Source of the DNA: Nocardioides sp. SYSU D00065
Lineage (GTDB): Bacteria > Actinomycetota > Actinomycetes > Propionibacteriales > Nocardioidaceae
Length of the DNA stretch: 64,000 nt
NCBI RefSeq assembly: GCF_017916425.1
Contig: NZ_JAFMSX010000003.1
Span: 1-64,000 of the forward strand
Direction of reading: 5' to 3'
The position numbers and the translations under genes are program-made. Shown here piece by piece: positions 34,794 through 41,985 of the stretch. Under the pieces are notes generated by a model. That model searched no databases, was not told the DNA's origin, and saw nothing but the letters and a program-made list of their open reading frames with translations. Every line of letters starts with the position of its first letter. Positions within the stretch are counted from its first letter, which is position 1.

Positions 34794-35177
34794 ATGACCC
34801 ACGACCTCGACGCCCAGGCGCTGGCTGCCGACTACGGGCCGATGCTCGACGAGCTGCGGCGCGCCCTCGACCGGGAGATCGGTCCGCTGACCTGGACGCC
34901 CCGCACCGATGCCGAGGAGGTCACCCGCCACGACGGCAGCCGCGCGCTGCGCGTCGGCGCCGTCAACGCCATCGGCGTCCGGACCGCCGAGCTCGAGCCG
35001 CGGCGCCTGACCGGCGCCGTGAACGCGGTGCTCAGCCGCCACGGCTTCCGCGAGCAACCCGCCATGACGGGCAGCCCGTCGGGACACCTGGTCTGCGAGT
35101 CGACCAACGGCAGCGGCGCCGAGTTCACCCTGCTGGTCAAGATGGCGGTGGACGCCTGGGTGGACCAGCCGCTGTGA
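34794..35177 (+). CDS. cytoplasmic small protein, candidate immunity protein
   Basis: 127 residues from ATG 34794, preceded by GGAGG. No signal or membrane segment. It resembles the protein encoded by the overlapping next gene: helices PMLDELRRALDREIGPLTW and PVLDAAVAALDEATGAALRW, a shared L-x-P..(V/L)..AV..(L/I)..HGF segment, and similar final strands. The family is reminiscent of small DUF-type lipoprotein-like proteins of mycobacteria but I cannot name it. It follows the calpain-like effector by 26 bases. Confidence 0.65.
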   Translation: MTHDLDAQALAADYGPMLDELRRALDREIGPLTWTPRTDAEEVTRHDGSRALRVGAVNAIGVRTAELEPRRLTGAVNAVLSRHGFREQPAMTGSPSGHLVCESTNGSGAEFTLLVKMAVDAWVDQPL

Positions 35178-35761
35178 CTCCCGCGACCCGCCTCGCCCGG
35201 GCGCTGCCGGTGCTCGCCGCGGCCCTCGTGTGCACCTCGTGCGCGGCGCCGGGCGACGGCCCGGCGAGTCCGCCGAGTCCGGAGAGTCCGGCGAGCCCGA
35301 CGAGCCCGGCGAGCCCGCGTCCGTCCACCTCGACGCCCGGCGAGCAGGCCACACCCACCTGGCAGCCCAGCCGGCCGAGCGACCCGGTCGACCTGCGGCA
35401 GGCGCGGCGGACGTACGCCCCCGTGCTCGACGCCGCCGTCGCGGCCCTCGACGAGGCCACCGGCGCGGCCCTGCGCTGGAGCGGTGCCGAGGTCTCGCTC
35501 GAGCGGTTCGCCGGCGTCTGCGTGGCGAAGGTGGAGCGGTCCGGCACCGGCTCGGTCGCGCTTCGCCCGGCCGACGTCCTCGACGCCGTCCGGCCCGCGA
35601 TCGCACCTCACGGATTCGACGACCTGGCCGTGGCCGACGACCCGGGCGGGGCGCTGCTGCTCGTGGCCCACGACGCCGAGGCGCTGCTCGAGCTGCGGAG
35701 CAGGGGCGTCACCACCGTCGCCGTACGCGTGAGGACCACGGACGAGGAGTGCGGCGGCTAG
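35174..35761 (+). CDS. lipoprotein, paralogue of the preceding protein; candidate surface immunity protein
   Basis: 195 residues from GTG 35174, which overlaps the previous TGA. The signal sequence ends in a lipobox LVCTSC, so it should be anchored outside the membrane. A Ser/Pro-rich repeat linker (SPESPASPTSPASP, residues 33-55) leads to a globular domain from about 70 that resembles the upstream cytoplasmic protein. An even number of cysteines (CVAK, CGG) is found in the mature part. Its stop shares CTAG with the convergent WYL gene. A protein of the same fold on each side of the membrane suits protection from a secreted protease. Confidence 0.7.
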   Translation: MTPATRLARALPVLAAALVCTSCAAPGDGPASPPSPESPASPTSPASPRPSTSTPGEQATPTWQPSRPSDPVDLRQARRTYAPVLDAAVAALDEATGAALRWSGAEVSLERFAGVCVAKVERSGTGSVALRPADVLDAVRPAIAPHGFDDLAVADDPGGALLLVAHDAEALLELRSRGVTTVAVRVRTTDEECGG

Positions 35762-36708
35762 ACCGCTCGGGCGAGACGCTCGGCCACGGCGGCGACCGCC
35801 GAGCGCAGTTCCTCCCCGCCCACGACGGTGAAGCCGAACGGCACGCCCGCGAGCCACTCGCCGGCGTACGCCGCGGGGTTGCTGGTGCTGCCGACGAGCT
35901 CGCAGCGACCGTCCGGCAGCGCGCTCAGGGTGCCGAGGGTGGGCCTGATCCAGGGCTGCACGTCGGCGAACGACGCGTCGAAGACGACGTGGGTCGCGTA
36001 CTCCCAGCCCGTGGCGAGGTTGGCCTCCAGCTCTCGGGCCGGGTCGAGGTCGGCCGGCACCTCGAACGTCGCATCGAGCCGGTCGACCCGGGTGATGCGG
36101 TCGACGCGGAGGGTCCGCAGCGCGGCGGCGTGGTGGGAGTGGCACAGCAGGTACCACCGCCCGTAGCGGACGACCACGGACCAGGGGTCCACCTCGAAGG
36201 AGCGCTCGTTGCCGGCTGCGGTGCGGTAGCCGAGCCGCACCCGGTGCTGGGCCGCGACGGCGGCGACGAGCTCGCTGGTCACGACCGGGTCCGGCCGCGC
36301 CGGCGAGCGCTCCGGCACGGTGCGCGCGGTCTCCCGCACCGCCACCGCCTGGCGCGCGACGTTGGTCGGCAGCACCCGCAGGATCTTGCCGAGCGCCGAC
36401 CCGACGGGGTCGCCGGGGTCCGCGACGGCGTGCTGGGAGTCGAGGGCGGCCATGACCAGGCCCAGCGCCTCCGTGGCGGTGAAGACCAGCGGCGGCAGCC
36501 GCAGTCCGCGCCCGAGCGTGTAGCCGCCGTGGGGTCCGCGGGTGGACTCGACCGGGATGTCGGCCTCGCGCAGGATGGCGACGTAGCGGCGGGCGGCTCG
36601 TTCGGTGACCCCGAGGCGTCGCGCCAGCTCGGCTGCGGTGACCCCGGGTCGGGCCTGCAGGATGTCCAGCGCGCGCAGCGCACGCGCGGTCGGACTGATC
36701 TCGCTCAT
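35758..36708 (-). CDS. YafY-type transcriptional regulator with WYL domain
   Basis: 316 residues from ATG 36708. An N-terminal winged-helix HTH (ALRALDILQARPGVTAAELARRLGVTERAARRYVAILREADI) precedes a WYL domain (RRVRLGYRTAAGNERSFEVDPWSVVVRYGRWYLLCHSH) and a C-terminal WCX-like extension. WYL domains bind ligands such as nucleic-acid or small metabolites; the regulator probably acts on the divergent hydrolase gene through the inverted repeat at 36721-36765. Confidence 0.88.
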   Translation of the reverse strand: MSEISPTARALRALDILQARPGVTAAELARRLGVTERAARRYVAILREADIPVESTRGPHGGYTLGRGLRLPPLVFTATEALGLVMAALDSQHAVADPGDPVGSALGKILRVLPTNVARQAVAVRETARTVPERSPARPDPVVTSELVAAVAAQHRVRLGYRTAAGNERSFEVDPWSVVVRYGRWYLLCHSHHAAALRTLRVDRITRVDRLDATFEVPADLDPARELEANLATGWEYATHVVFDASFADVQPWIRPTLGTLSALPDGRCELVGSTSNPAAYAGEWLAGVPFGFTVVGGEELRSAVAAVAERLARAV

Positions 36709-36720
36709 CCTCGGATCCTC

Positions 36721-36765
36721 CCACCGCAACCGGTCGTAGAGCGTCCGGAATCGGTCCTACGGTGG
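36721..36765. promoter_or_regulatory. inverted repeat in the WYL-hydrolase intergenic region
   Basis: CCACCG at 36721 and CGGTGG at 36760 pair at the ends, and CGTAG/CTACG inside them (around 36734-36760) also pair. The repeat lies in the 82-base space between two divergent genes, as expected for the operator of the WYL regulator. Confidence 0.45.
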
Positions 36766-36790
36766 CGGCACCAACCGAGAAGGAGAACCC

Positions 36791-37498
36791 ATGGACATCG
36801 TGCTCATCGCCGGACTCTGGCTCGACGGCTCCGCCTGGGACGACGTGCTGCCCGAGCTGGCGGCCCTCGGCCATCGCGGCATCCCGCTCACGCTGCCCGG
36901 GCAGGGCGACGGTGCCGGCTCGGCGACGTACGAGGACCAGGCCCAGGCGGTCCTGGCCGCGGTCGACGCCGCCGAGGGAGCGCCGCTCGTCGTGGGCCAC
37001 TCGGCTGCCTGCACCCTGGCCTGGGTGGCCGCCGACCGCCGGCCGGACGCGGTGACGGGCGTGGTGCTCATCGGCGGCTTCCCGGCCACGGACGGATCCT
37101 CGTACGCCGACTTCTTCGAGCCCGACGGCGACGTCGTGCCCTTCCCCGGGTGGGAGCCCTTCGCCGGCCCCGACTCCGACGACATGTCGAGCGAGCTCAG
37201 GGCCGCCGTCGCGGAGCGGACCCACCCGGTGCCCGCCGGCGTCACGCGGGCGGTCGTGCGCTGGACCGACGAGCGCCGACACGGCGTGCCGCTGACGCTG
37301 GTGTGCCCCGAGTTCAGCCCGGAGCAGGCTCGCGAGTGGATCGCCTCGGGCGACGTGCCGGAGCTGGCCGACGCCACGGCGCTCGAGCTGGTCGACCTCG
37401 ACTCCGGGCACTGGCCGATGTTCACGCAGCCGGCCGCGTTGGCGGCGCTGCTGGACGAGGCGACCCGGCGCCGGGCGGCGGATCGGGTCGACGCCTAG
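36791..37498 (+). CDS. alpha/beta hydrolase
   Basis: 235 residues from ATG 36791, with AGGAG upstream. The nucleophile elbow is GHSAACTLAW at about residues 68-77, and the catalytic His is near the C-terminus in DSGHWPMF (about 204). The VLIAGLWLDGSAWDDVLPEL oxyanion region is of the small esterase/lactonase type. Cytoplasmic; substrate unknown. Probably controlled by the divergent WYL regulator. Its stop overlaps the convergent kinase stop (CTAG). Confidence 0.88.
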   Translation: MDIVLIAGLWLDGSAWDDVLPELAALGHRGIPLTLPGQGDGAGSATYEDQAQAVLAAVDAAEGAPLVVGHSAACTLAWVAADRRPDAVTGVVLIGGFPATDGSSYADFFEPDGDVVPFPGWEPFAGPDSDDMSSELRAAVAERTHPVPAGVTRAVVRWTDERRHGVPLTLVCPEFSPEQAREWIASGDVPELADATALELVDLDSGHWPMFTQPAALAALLDEATRRRAADRVDA

Positions 37499-38472
37499 GG
37501 CTGGTCGAGCAGCTCGGGAGCGCTGGCCGGGACCGTCGGCGTCTCCGCGGGCCGCGCCGCCTGCAGCGGTCGCACGGGCGTGGCCGGCGTGGCGGGCTGG
37601 ACGAGGTGGCCGCTGGCCACGCCCGACGCGAGGCCCAGATCGAGTCCCGCCAGCTCGGTGGTCGTCATCCCGAGCATCATCGCGACCGCCCGGGCGTTCT
37701 CGGGGCGGGCGGTCGGGTCCTTCGCCAGCAGCGCCTCGACCACGACGCGCAGGTCGGCGGGGACCTCGTCGCCGAGCGGCGGCGGGGCCTCGTGGACGTG
37801 CGACATCGCGGTGGCGATCGGCGTACCACGGTCGAAGGGCCGTTGGCCGGTGAGCATCTCGTGCGCCACCACGCCCAGCGCGTAGAGGTCGCTGGCACCG
37901 GTCGCCCGACCGCCGACCGCCTGCTCGGGGCTGATGTAGTTGGGCGTGCCGAGCATCTCGCCGACGCGGGTGTGGCCGATCGCGTCGATGGCGCGGGCGA
38001 TGCCGAAGTCGGTCAGCTTCACCACGCCGTCCTCGCGGAGCAGGATGTTGGCGGGCTTGACGTCGCGGTGCACGACGCCCGCCTCGTGGGCGGTGCCGAG
38101 CGCGAGGGCCGCCTGCCCCAGGATCGAGCGCACCGTCTCGGGCGGCAGGGCGCCGTGCTCGCGGATGGCTGCGGACAGCGGCAGGCCCTGGACGAGCTCC
38201 ATCACGAGGTAGGACAGGTGGTCGTCCTCGCCGTAGTCGAAGACCGTGGTGATGTTGGGGTGCATCAGCGCCGCCGAGTGCCGCGCCTCGTCGCGGAACC
38301 GCTGGGCGAAGACCTCCTCGTTGTCCGGGTCGGCGCGCATCACCTTGACCGCGACCCGTCGCTGCAGCACGTCGTCGAGCGCGTTCCACACGTCCGCCAT
38401 GCCGCCCGAGGCGATGCGCTCCTGAAGCACGTAACGGCCCCCGAGGCGCAGTCCTGCCACGAGTCTGTGCAC
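37495..38472 (-). CDS. Ser/Thr protein kinase, PknB-like, soluble
   Basis: 325 residues from GTG 38472; a second in-frame GTG at 38460 is possible. The kinase domain is complete: ERIASGGMADVW, VAVKVM (Lys), LVMELVQG, HRDVKPANILL, LTDFGIARA, and MLGTPNYISPEQA. After about residue 255 only a low-complexity tail (ARPENARAVAMMLGM, then Pro/Ala-rich) follows. Unlike PknA/PknB it has no transmembrane helix, so it is a soluble Hanks-type kinase. Substrate unknown. Confidence 0.92.
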   Translation of the reverse strand: MHRLVAGLRLGGRYVLQERIASGGMADVWNALDDVLQRRVAVKVMRADPDNEEVFAQRFRDEARHSAALMHPNITTVFDYGEDDHLSYLVMELVQGLPLSAAIREHGALPPETVRSILGQAALALGTAHEAGVVHRDVKPANILLREDGVVKLTDFGIARAIDAIGHTRVGEMLGTPNYISPEQAVGGRATGASDLYALGVVAHEMLTGQRPFDRGTPIATAMSHVHEAPPPLGDEVPADLRVVVEALLAKDPTARPENARAVAMMLGMTTTELAGLDLGLASGVASGHLVQPATPATPVRPLQAARPAETPTVPASAPELLDQP

Positions 38473-38591
38473 GAGGCGTGCCCCACTTCTGTCCGGTTCC
38501 GGCGCGAGGTCCGCACCGCGCAGGATGCTAACCCGCGGACCAGGGGTCCCATTCCTGCGCCGACCCGGGCCACCTCCCTGCGGGTGGACCC

Positions 38592-38618
38592 TTGACAACG
38601 TACAACTACTTGGTTGTA
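38592..38618 (+). promoter_or_regulatory. promoter with ArsR-type operator
   Basis: A consensus TTGACA (-35) at 38592-38597 is followed by TACAAC-6-GTTGTA (38601-38618), a perfect 6-bp inverted repeat of the ACAACN6GTTGT kind used by ArsR regulators of SRPBCC operons. The start codon at 38629 is only about ten bases from the operator, so the leader is very short or absent and bound repressor would block initiation. Confidence 0.7.
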
Positions 38619-38628
38619 TGTTTTTCCC

Positions 38629-38970
38629 ATGACAGCGACCGACGAGGACCGGGCAGACGCCTGGTTCCACGCGCTCGCCGACCGGACGCGGCGCGACATC
38701 CTGCGCCGCGTGCTGGCCGGCGAGCACTCCGTCTCGGCTCTCGCGCAGAACTACGACATGAGCTTCGCCGCCGTGCAGAAGCACGTCGCCGTGCTCGAGC
38801 GCGCGGGCCTGCTGTCCAAGCGCCGCCAGGGTCGCGAAGCCCTGGCGAGCGGCGACGTGGAGGCCGTGCGCTCGGTGGGCGCCATGCTCACCGAGCTCGA
38901 GGCGCTCTGGCGCGGCCGCATCTCACGGATGGACGAGCTTCTCGCCCACCCCGACCACACCCAGCGATAG
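38629..38970 (+). CDS. ArsR family transcriptional regulator
   Basis: 113 residues from ATG 38629. A winged helix-turn-helix of the ArsR type: FHALADRTRRDILRRVLAGEHSVSALAQNYDMSFAAVQKHVAVLERAGLLSKRRQGRE. No metal-binding cysteines, as in the group that accompanies AHSA1/SRPBCC proteins. It precedes an SRPBCC gene by 30 bases and probably represses this operon through the operator in its own promoter. Confidence 0.9.
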   Translation: MTATDEDRADAWFHALADRTRRDILRRVLAGEHSVSALAQNYDMSFAAVQKHVAVLERAGLLSKRRQGREALASGDVEAVRSVGAMLTELEALWRGRISRMDELLAHPDHTQR

Positions 38971-39000
38971 ACCCACCCCTGCACCGATCGGAAGAGACCC

Positions 39001-39501
39001 ATGCCCGTCACCGACGTCCAGCACGACCTCGACGCCCTCACCCTGACCATCACCGCCGACTTCGCCGCTCCCGTCGAGCGCGTGTGGGAGGTGTACGCCG
39101 ACCCGCGCCAGCTCGAGCGCGTGTGGGGTCCGCCCGGCTACCCCGCCACCTTCGTCGCCCACGAGCTGGTCGCCGGCGGGCGCACGACGTACTACATGAC
39201 CAGCCCCGAGGCGGAGAAGTACTACGCCTACTGGACCATCACCGATGTCGAGGCGCCGACGCGCTTCACCTTCAACGACGGCTTCGCCCTCGACGAGACG
39301 TTCGCCCCCAACCCCGAGATGCCCGAGTCGAGCAACGTCTACTCCTTCGCGCCCGCCGAGGACGGCACCACCCGCGCCACCTTCGTCGCGACCTACGCCA
39401 GTGCCGAGGCGCTGCAGCAGGTGCTGTCGATGGGCGTGGTCGAGGGCTCCACCGCCGCCATCAACCAGATCGACGACCTGCTCGCGGCCGACGCCGCCTG
39501 A
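39001..39501 (+). CDS. SRPBCC (AHSA1-like) domain protein
   Basis: 166 residues from ATG 39001. The AHSA1 fold is clear: LTITADFAAPVERVWEVYADPRQLERVWGPPGYPATF, then GRTTYYMTSPEAEKYYAYWTI and a C-terminal STAAINQIDDLLA helix that closes the hydrophobic cavity. These proteins bind small hydrophobic ligands. It is the middle gene of the ArsR-SRPBCC-RibD group. Confidence 0.9.
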   Translation: MPVTDVQHDLDALTLTITADFAAPVERVWEVYADPRQLERVWGPPGYPATFVAHELVAGGRTTYYMTSPEAEKYYAYWTITDVEAPTRFTFNDGFALDETFAPNPEMPESSNVYSFAPAEDGTTRATFVATYASAEALQQVLSMGVVEGSTAAINQIDDLLAADAA

Positions 39502-39532
39502 GCGACGACCCCGAACCCCGAGAGGACCACCC

Positions 39533-40096
39533 ATGCGCGCCATCGTCGTCACCGAGTTCATCACCCTCGACGGCATCGTCGACTCCCCCGGGGGCGGGGA
39601 CCACCCCCACGCCGGCTGGACCTTCAAGGACGTCGCGTTCGACGAGTCGGCCTACGACATCAAGGGCCGGGAGCAGGAGGCCGCGAGCGCCCTCCTGCTC
39701 GGCCGGCAGTCCTACGACGAGTTCGCGCCGGTGTGGCCGTCGATGGAGGAGTTCGCCACCTACAACGCGATGCCGAAGTACGTCGTCTCCACCACGCTGG
39801 CCGGCGACACCGCGCCCTGGGGCGACGGCCACGCCGACGTGCTGCGCTCGCTCGACGACGTCGCCGCGCTCAAGGAGACCGAGGGCGGGGAGATCCACGT
39901 CCACGGCAGCCCGACGCTCGCCCGCGGCCTGGCCCGCGCCGGCCTGGTCGACCGCTACCACCTCTTGGTCTTCCCGCTCCTGCTCGGCACCGGCAAGAAG
40001 CTGTTCGGCGAGGGCGAGAAGACCAACCTCCGGCTGGTCGAGCACGCCGCGTACGGCAACGGGGTCACGCTGCAGTGCTACGAGGTCGCTCGCTGA
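39533..40096 (+). CDS. dihydrofolate reductase-fold protein (RibD C-terminal-like)
   Basis: 187 residues from ATG 39533 (GAGAGGAC site). It begins MRAIVVTEFITLDGIVDSPGG and includes ALLLGRQSYDEFAPVWPS, KYVVSTTLAGDTAPW and the ending FPLLLGTGKKLFGEGEKTNL, all typical of the dihydrofolate-reductase family proteins that follow SRPBCC genes. Probably an NADPH-dependent reductase; substrate unknown. Third gene of the ArsR operon. Confidence 0.9.
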   Translation: MRAIVVTEFITLDGIVDSPGGGDHPHAGWTFKDVAFDESAYDIKGREQEAASALLLGRQSYDEFAPVWPSMEEFATYNAMPKYVVSTTLAGDTAPWGDGHADVLRSLDDVAALKETEGGEIHVHGSPTLARGLARAGLVDRYHLLVFPLLLGTGKKLFGEGEKTNLRLVEHAAYGNGVTLQCYEVAR

Positions 40097-40120
40097 CCCA
40101 CCCCCTGCGAGACTTCCCCC

Positions 40121-41965
40121 GTGGAACTCGCCCTGCTCCTCGTCTCGATGGCGGCGGTGGTCCTTGCCGCGACGGCCGTCAGCGACCGCCTGCACGTGCC
40201 GGCACCGCTGCTGCTCATCGTGGTGGGCGCCGCGGCGTCGTACGTCCCCGAGGTGCCGACCATCCACCTCGAGTCCGAGGTCGTCCTGCTCGGACTGCTG
40301 CCGCCGCTGCTCTACGCCGCCGCCATCCAGACCTCGCTGGTCGACTTCAACGCCAACCGCGGCTCGATCCTGCGACTGTCCGTGGTCCTGGTCGTGATCA
40401 CCTCGCTGGTCGTCGGGGCGGTCGTGCAGTGGCTCGTGCCCGGCATCGGGTGGGCGGCCGCCATCGCCATCGGCGCGGTGGTCGCCCCGCCGGACGCCGT
40501 CGCGGCCACCGCGGTCGCCCGGCGCATCGGCCTGCCCCGCCGGGTCGTGACGATCCTCGAGGGCGAGTCGCTGCTCAACGACGCCACCGCCCTCGTGGCG
40601 CTGCGCACGGCGATCGCCGCGCTGTCCGGGGGCGTCGCGCTGACCGAGATCGGGGTCGACTTCGTCCGCGCCGCCGGCGGCGGGCTCGTCATCGGCGTCG
40701 CGTTCTTCCTGCTGGTGGCCTGGCTGCGCAAGCGGGTCACCGACCCGCTGATGGACACCGCCATCTCCTTCCTGACCCCGTTCGCCGCGTTCGTGGCCGC
40801 CGAGGAGATCCACGCCTCAGGAGTCATCTCCGTGGTCGTCGCCGGCCTGCTGCTGGGGCACAAGGCACCGATCATCCAGACCGCGCAGTCGCGCATCACC
40901 GAGCGCATCACGTGGCGCACCGTGGCGTTCGTGCTGGAGAACACCGTGTTCCTGCTCATCGGCCTCCAGCTCGACTGGATCCTGGCCGACGTCGCCGACT
41001 CGACGCTGTCCAGCGCCCGGATCGCGCTGGTGTGCGTCGCCACGCTCGTGACGGTGATCGTGGTGCGGATGGCCTGGGTCTTCGCGACCCTGCTGTTCCG
41101 CCGCCTCGGCACCGACCCCGTGCCGGCCGCCTGGACGTTCCTCATCGGCTGGGCCGGGATGCGCGGCGTGGTCACGCTCGCGGCGGCCTTCGTGATCCCC
41201 GACGACGCTCCGCACCGCGAGGTGCTGCTGCTCGTCGCCTTCACCACCGTCGCGGGGACGCTGTTCCTCCAAGGCCTGACGCTCCCGCTGCTGACCCGCC
41301 TCCTGAAGGTGCCCTCGCCCGACCCCGCCGAGGACGCGCTGTCGCGGGCGGCGCTCCTGCAGTCGGCGGCCGACGCCGGCTTCGCGCGCCTGGAGGAGCT
41401 GGAGTACGACGACCACCACGGCGTGGCGGCCCAGATCCGGGCCCGGCTCGACCAGCGCACCTTCGCCGCGTGGGAGCAGCTCTCGACCGCCATCGACGAG
41501 GAGACGCCGTCGGAGCTCTACGCGCGCATCCGCGGGGAGATGATCGAGGCGGAGCGCGCCAAGGTGCTGATGGTCCGGAGCAAGGGCAAGGTGCCCTCCG
41601 ACGTGGTCAGCCAGGTCCTGGGGATGCTCGACATCGAGGAGTCGATGCTCGACGCCGGCACCGAGGCGCGCGCCGGCGTGCGCACCGGCACGCTCGCGTT
41701 CACCGCGGGCCGCCAGTGCGACGACCTGCGCGAGCACCCCGCGGTCGAGACGGTCGCCGACCCCGCCTGCCAGACGTGCCTCGCTGACGGCACGCGGTGG
41801 GTCTCGCTGCGCCAGTGCCTGGAGTGCGGCCACGTCGGCTGCTGCGACTCCTCGGTCGGCAAGCACGCCACCGGCCACTTCCACGAGACCCTCCACCCGG
41901 TGATGCAGTCGGCGGAGCCGGAGGAGTCCTGGCGCTGGTGCTACGTGCACAACCTGACGGGTTGA
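40121..41965 (+). CDS. CPA1 Na+/H+ antiporter with C-terminal UBP-type zinc finger
   Basis: 614 residues from GTG 40121. The first 400 are a CPA1 antiporter with about twelve helices, including VAPPDAVAATAVARRIGLPRRVVTILEGESLLNDATALV (the conserved PPDA and GESLxND). A cytoplasmic helical segment (405-500) leads to a C-terminal zinc finger of the ubiquitin-hydrolase (UBP) type: Cys-x-x-Cys in DPACQTCLAD, LRQCLECGHVGCCDSSVGKHATGHFHETLHP and a final WRWCYVH. UBP fingers bind free C-terminal carboxylates in eukaryotes; in actinobacteria the partner is not established. A flavoprotein gene follows 20 bases downstream. Confidence 0.9.
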   Translation: MELALLLVSMAAVVLAATAVSDRLHVPAPLLLIVVGAAASYVPEVPTIHLESEVVLLGLLPPLLYAAAIQTSLVDFNANRGSILRLSVVLVVITSLVVGAVVQWLVPGIGWAAAIAIGAVVAPPDAVAATAVARRIGLPRRVVTILEGESLLNDATALVALRTAIAALSGGVALTEIGVDFVRAAGGGLVIGVAFFLLVAWLRKRVTDPLMDTAISFLTPFAAFVAAEEIHASGVISVVVAGLLLGHKAPIIQTAQSRITERITWRTVAFVLENTVFLLIGLQLDWILADVADSTLSSARIALVCVATLVTVIVVRMAWVFATLLFRRLGTDPVPAAWTFLIGWAGMRGVVTLAAAFVIPDDAPHREVLLLVAFTTVAGTLFLQGLTLPLLTRLLKVPSPDPAEDALSRAALLQSAADAGFARLEELEYDDHHGVAAQIRARLDQRTFAAWEQLSTAIDEETPSELYARIRGEMIEAERAKVLMVRSKGKVPSDVVSQVLGMLDIEESMLDAGTEARAGVRTGTLAFTAGRQCDDLREHPAVETVADPACQTCLADGTRWVSLRQCLECGHVGCCDSSVGKHATGHFHETLHPVMQSAEPEESWRWCYVHNLTG

Positions 41966-41985
41966 TCACCACTACGCTTCCCCGC

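Noticed and set aside
35251..35340. Short tandem repeats of GAGTCCG/GAGCCCG that looked CRISPR-like
   Set aside because: They are codon-level repeats encoding a Ser/Pro linker of the lipoprotein and have no spacers.
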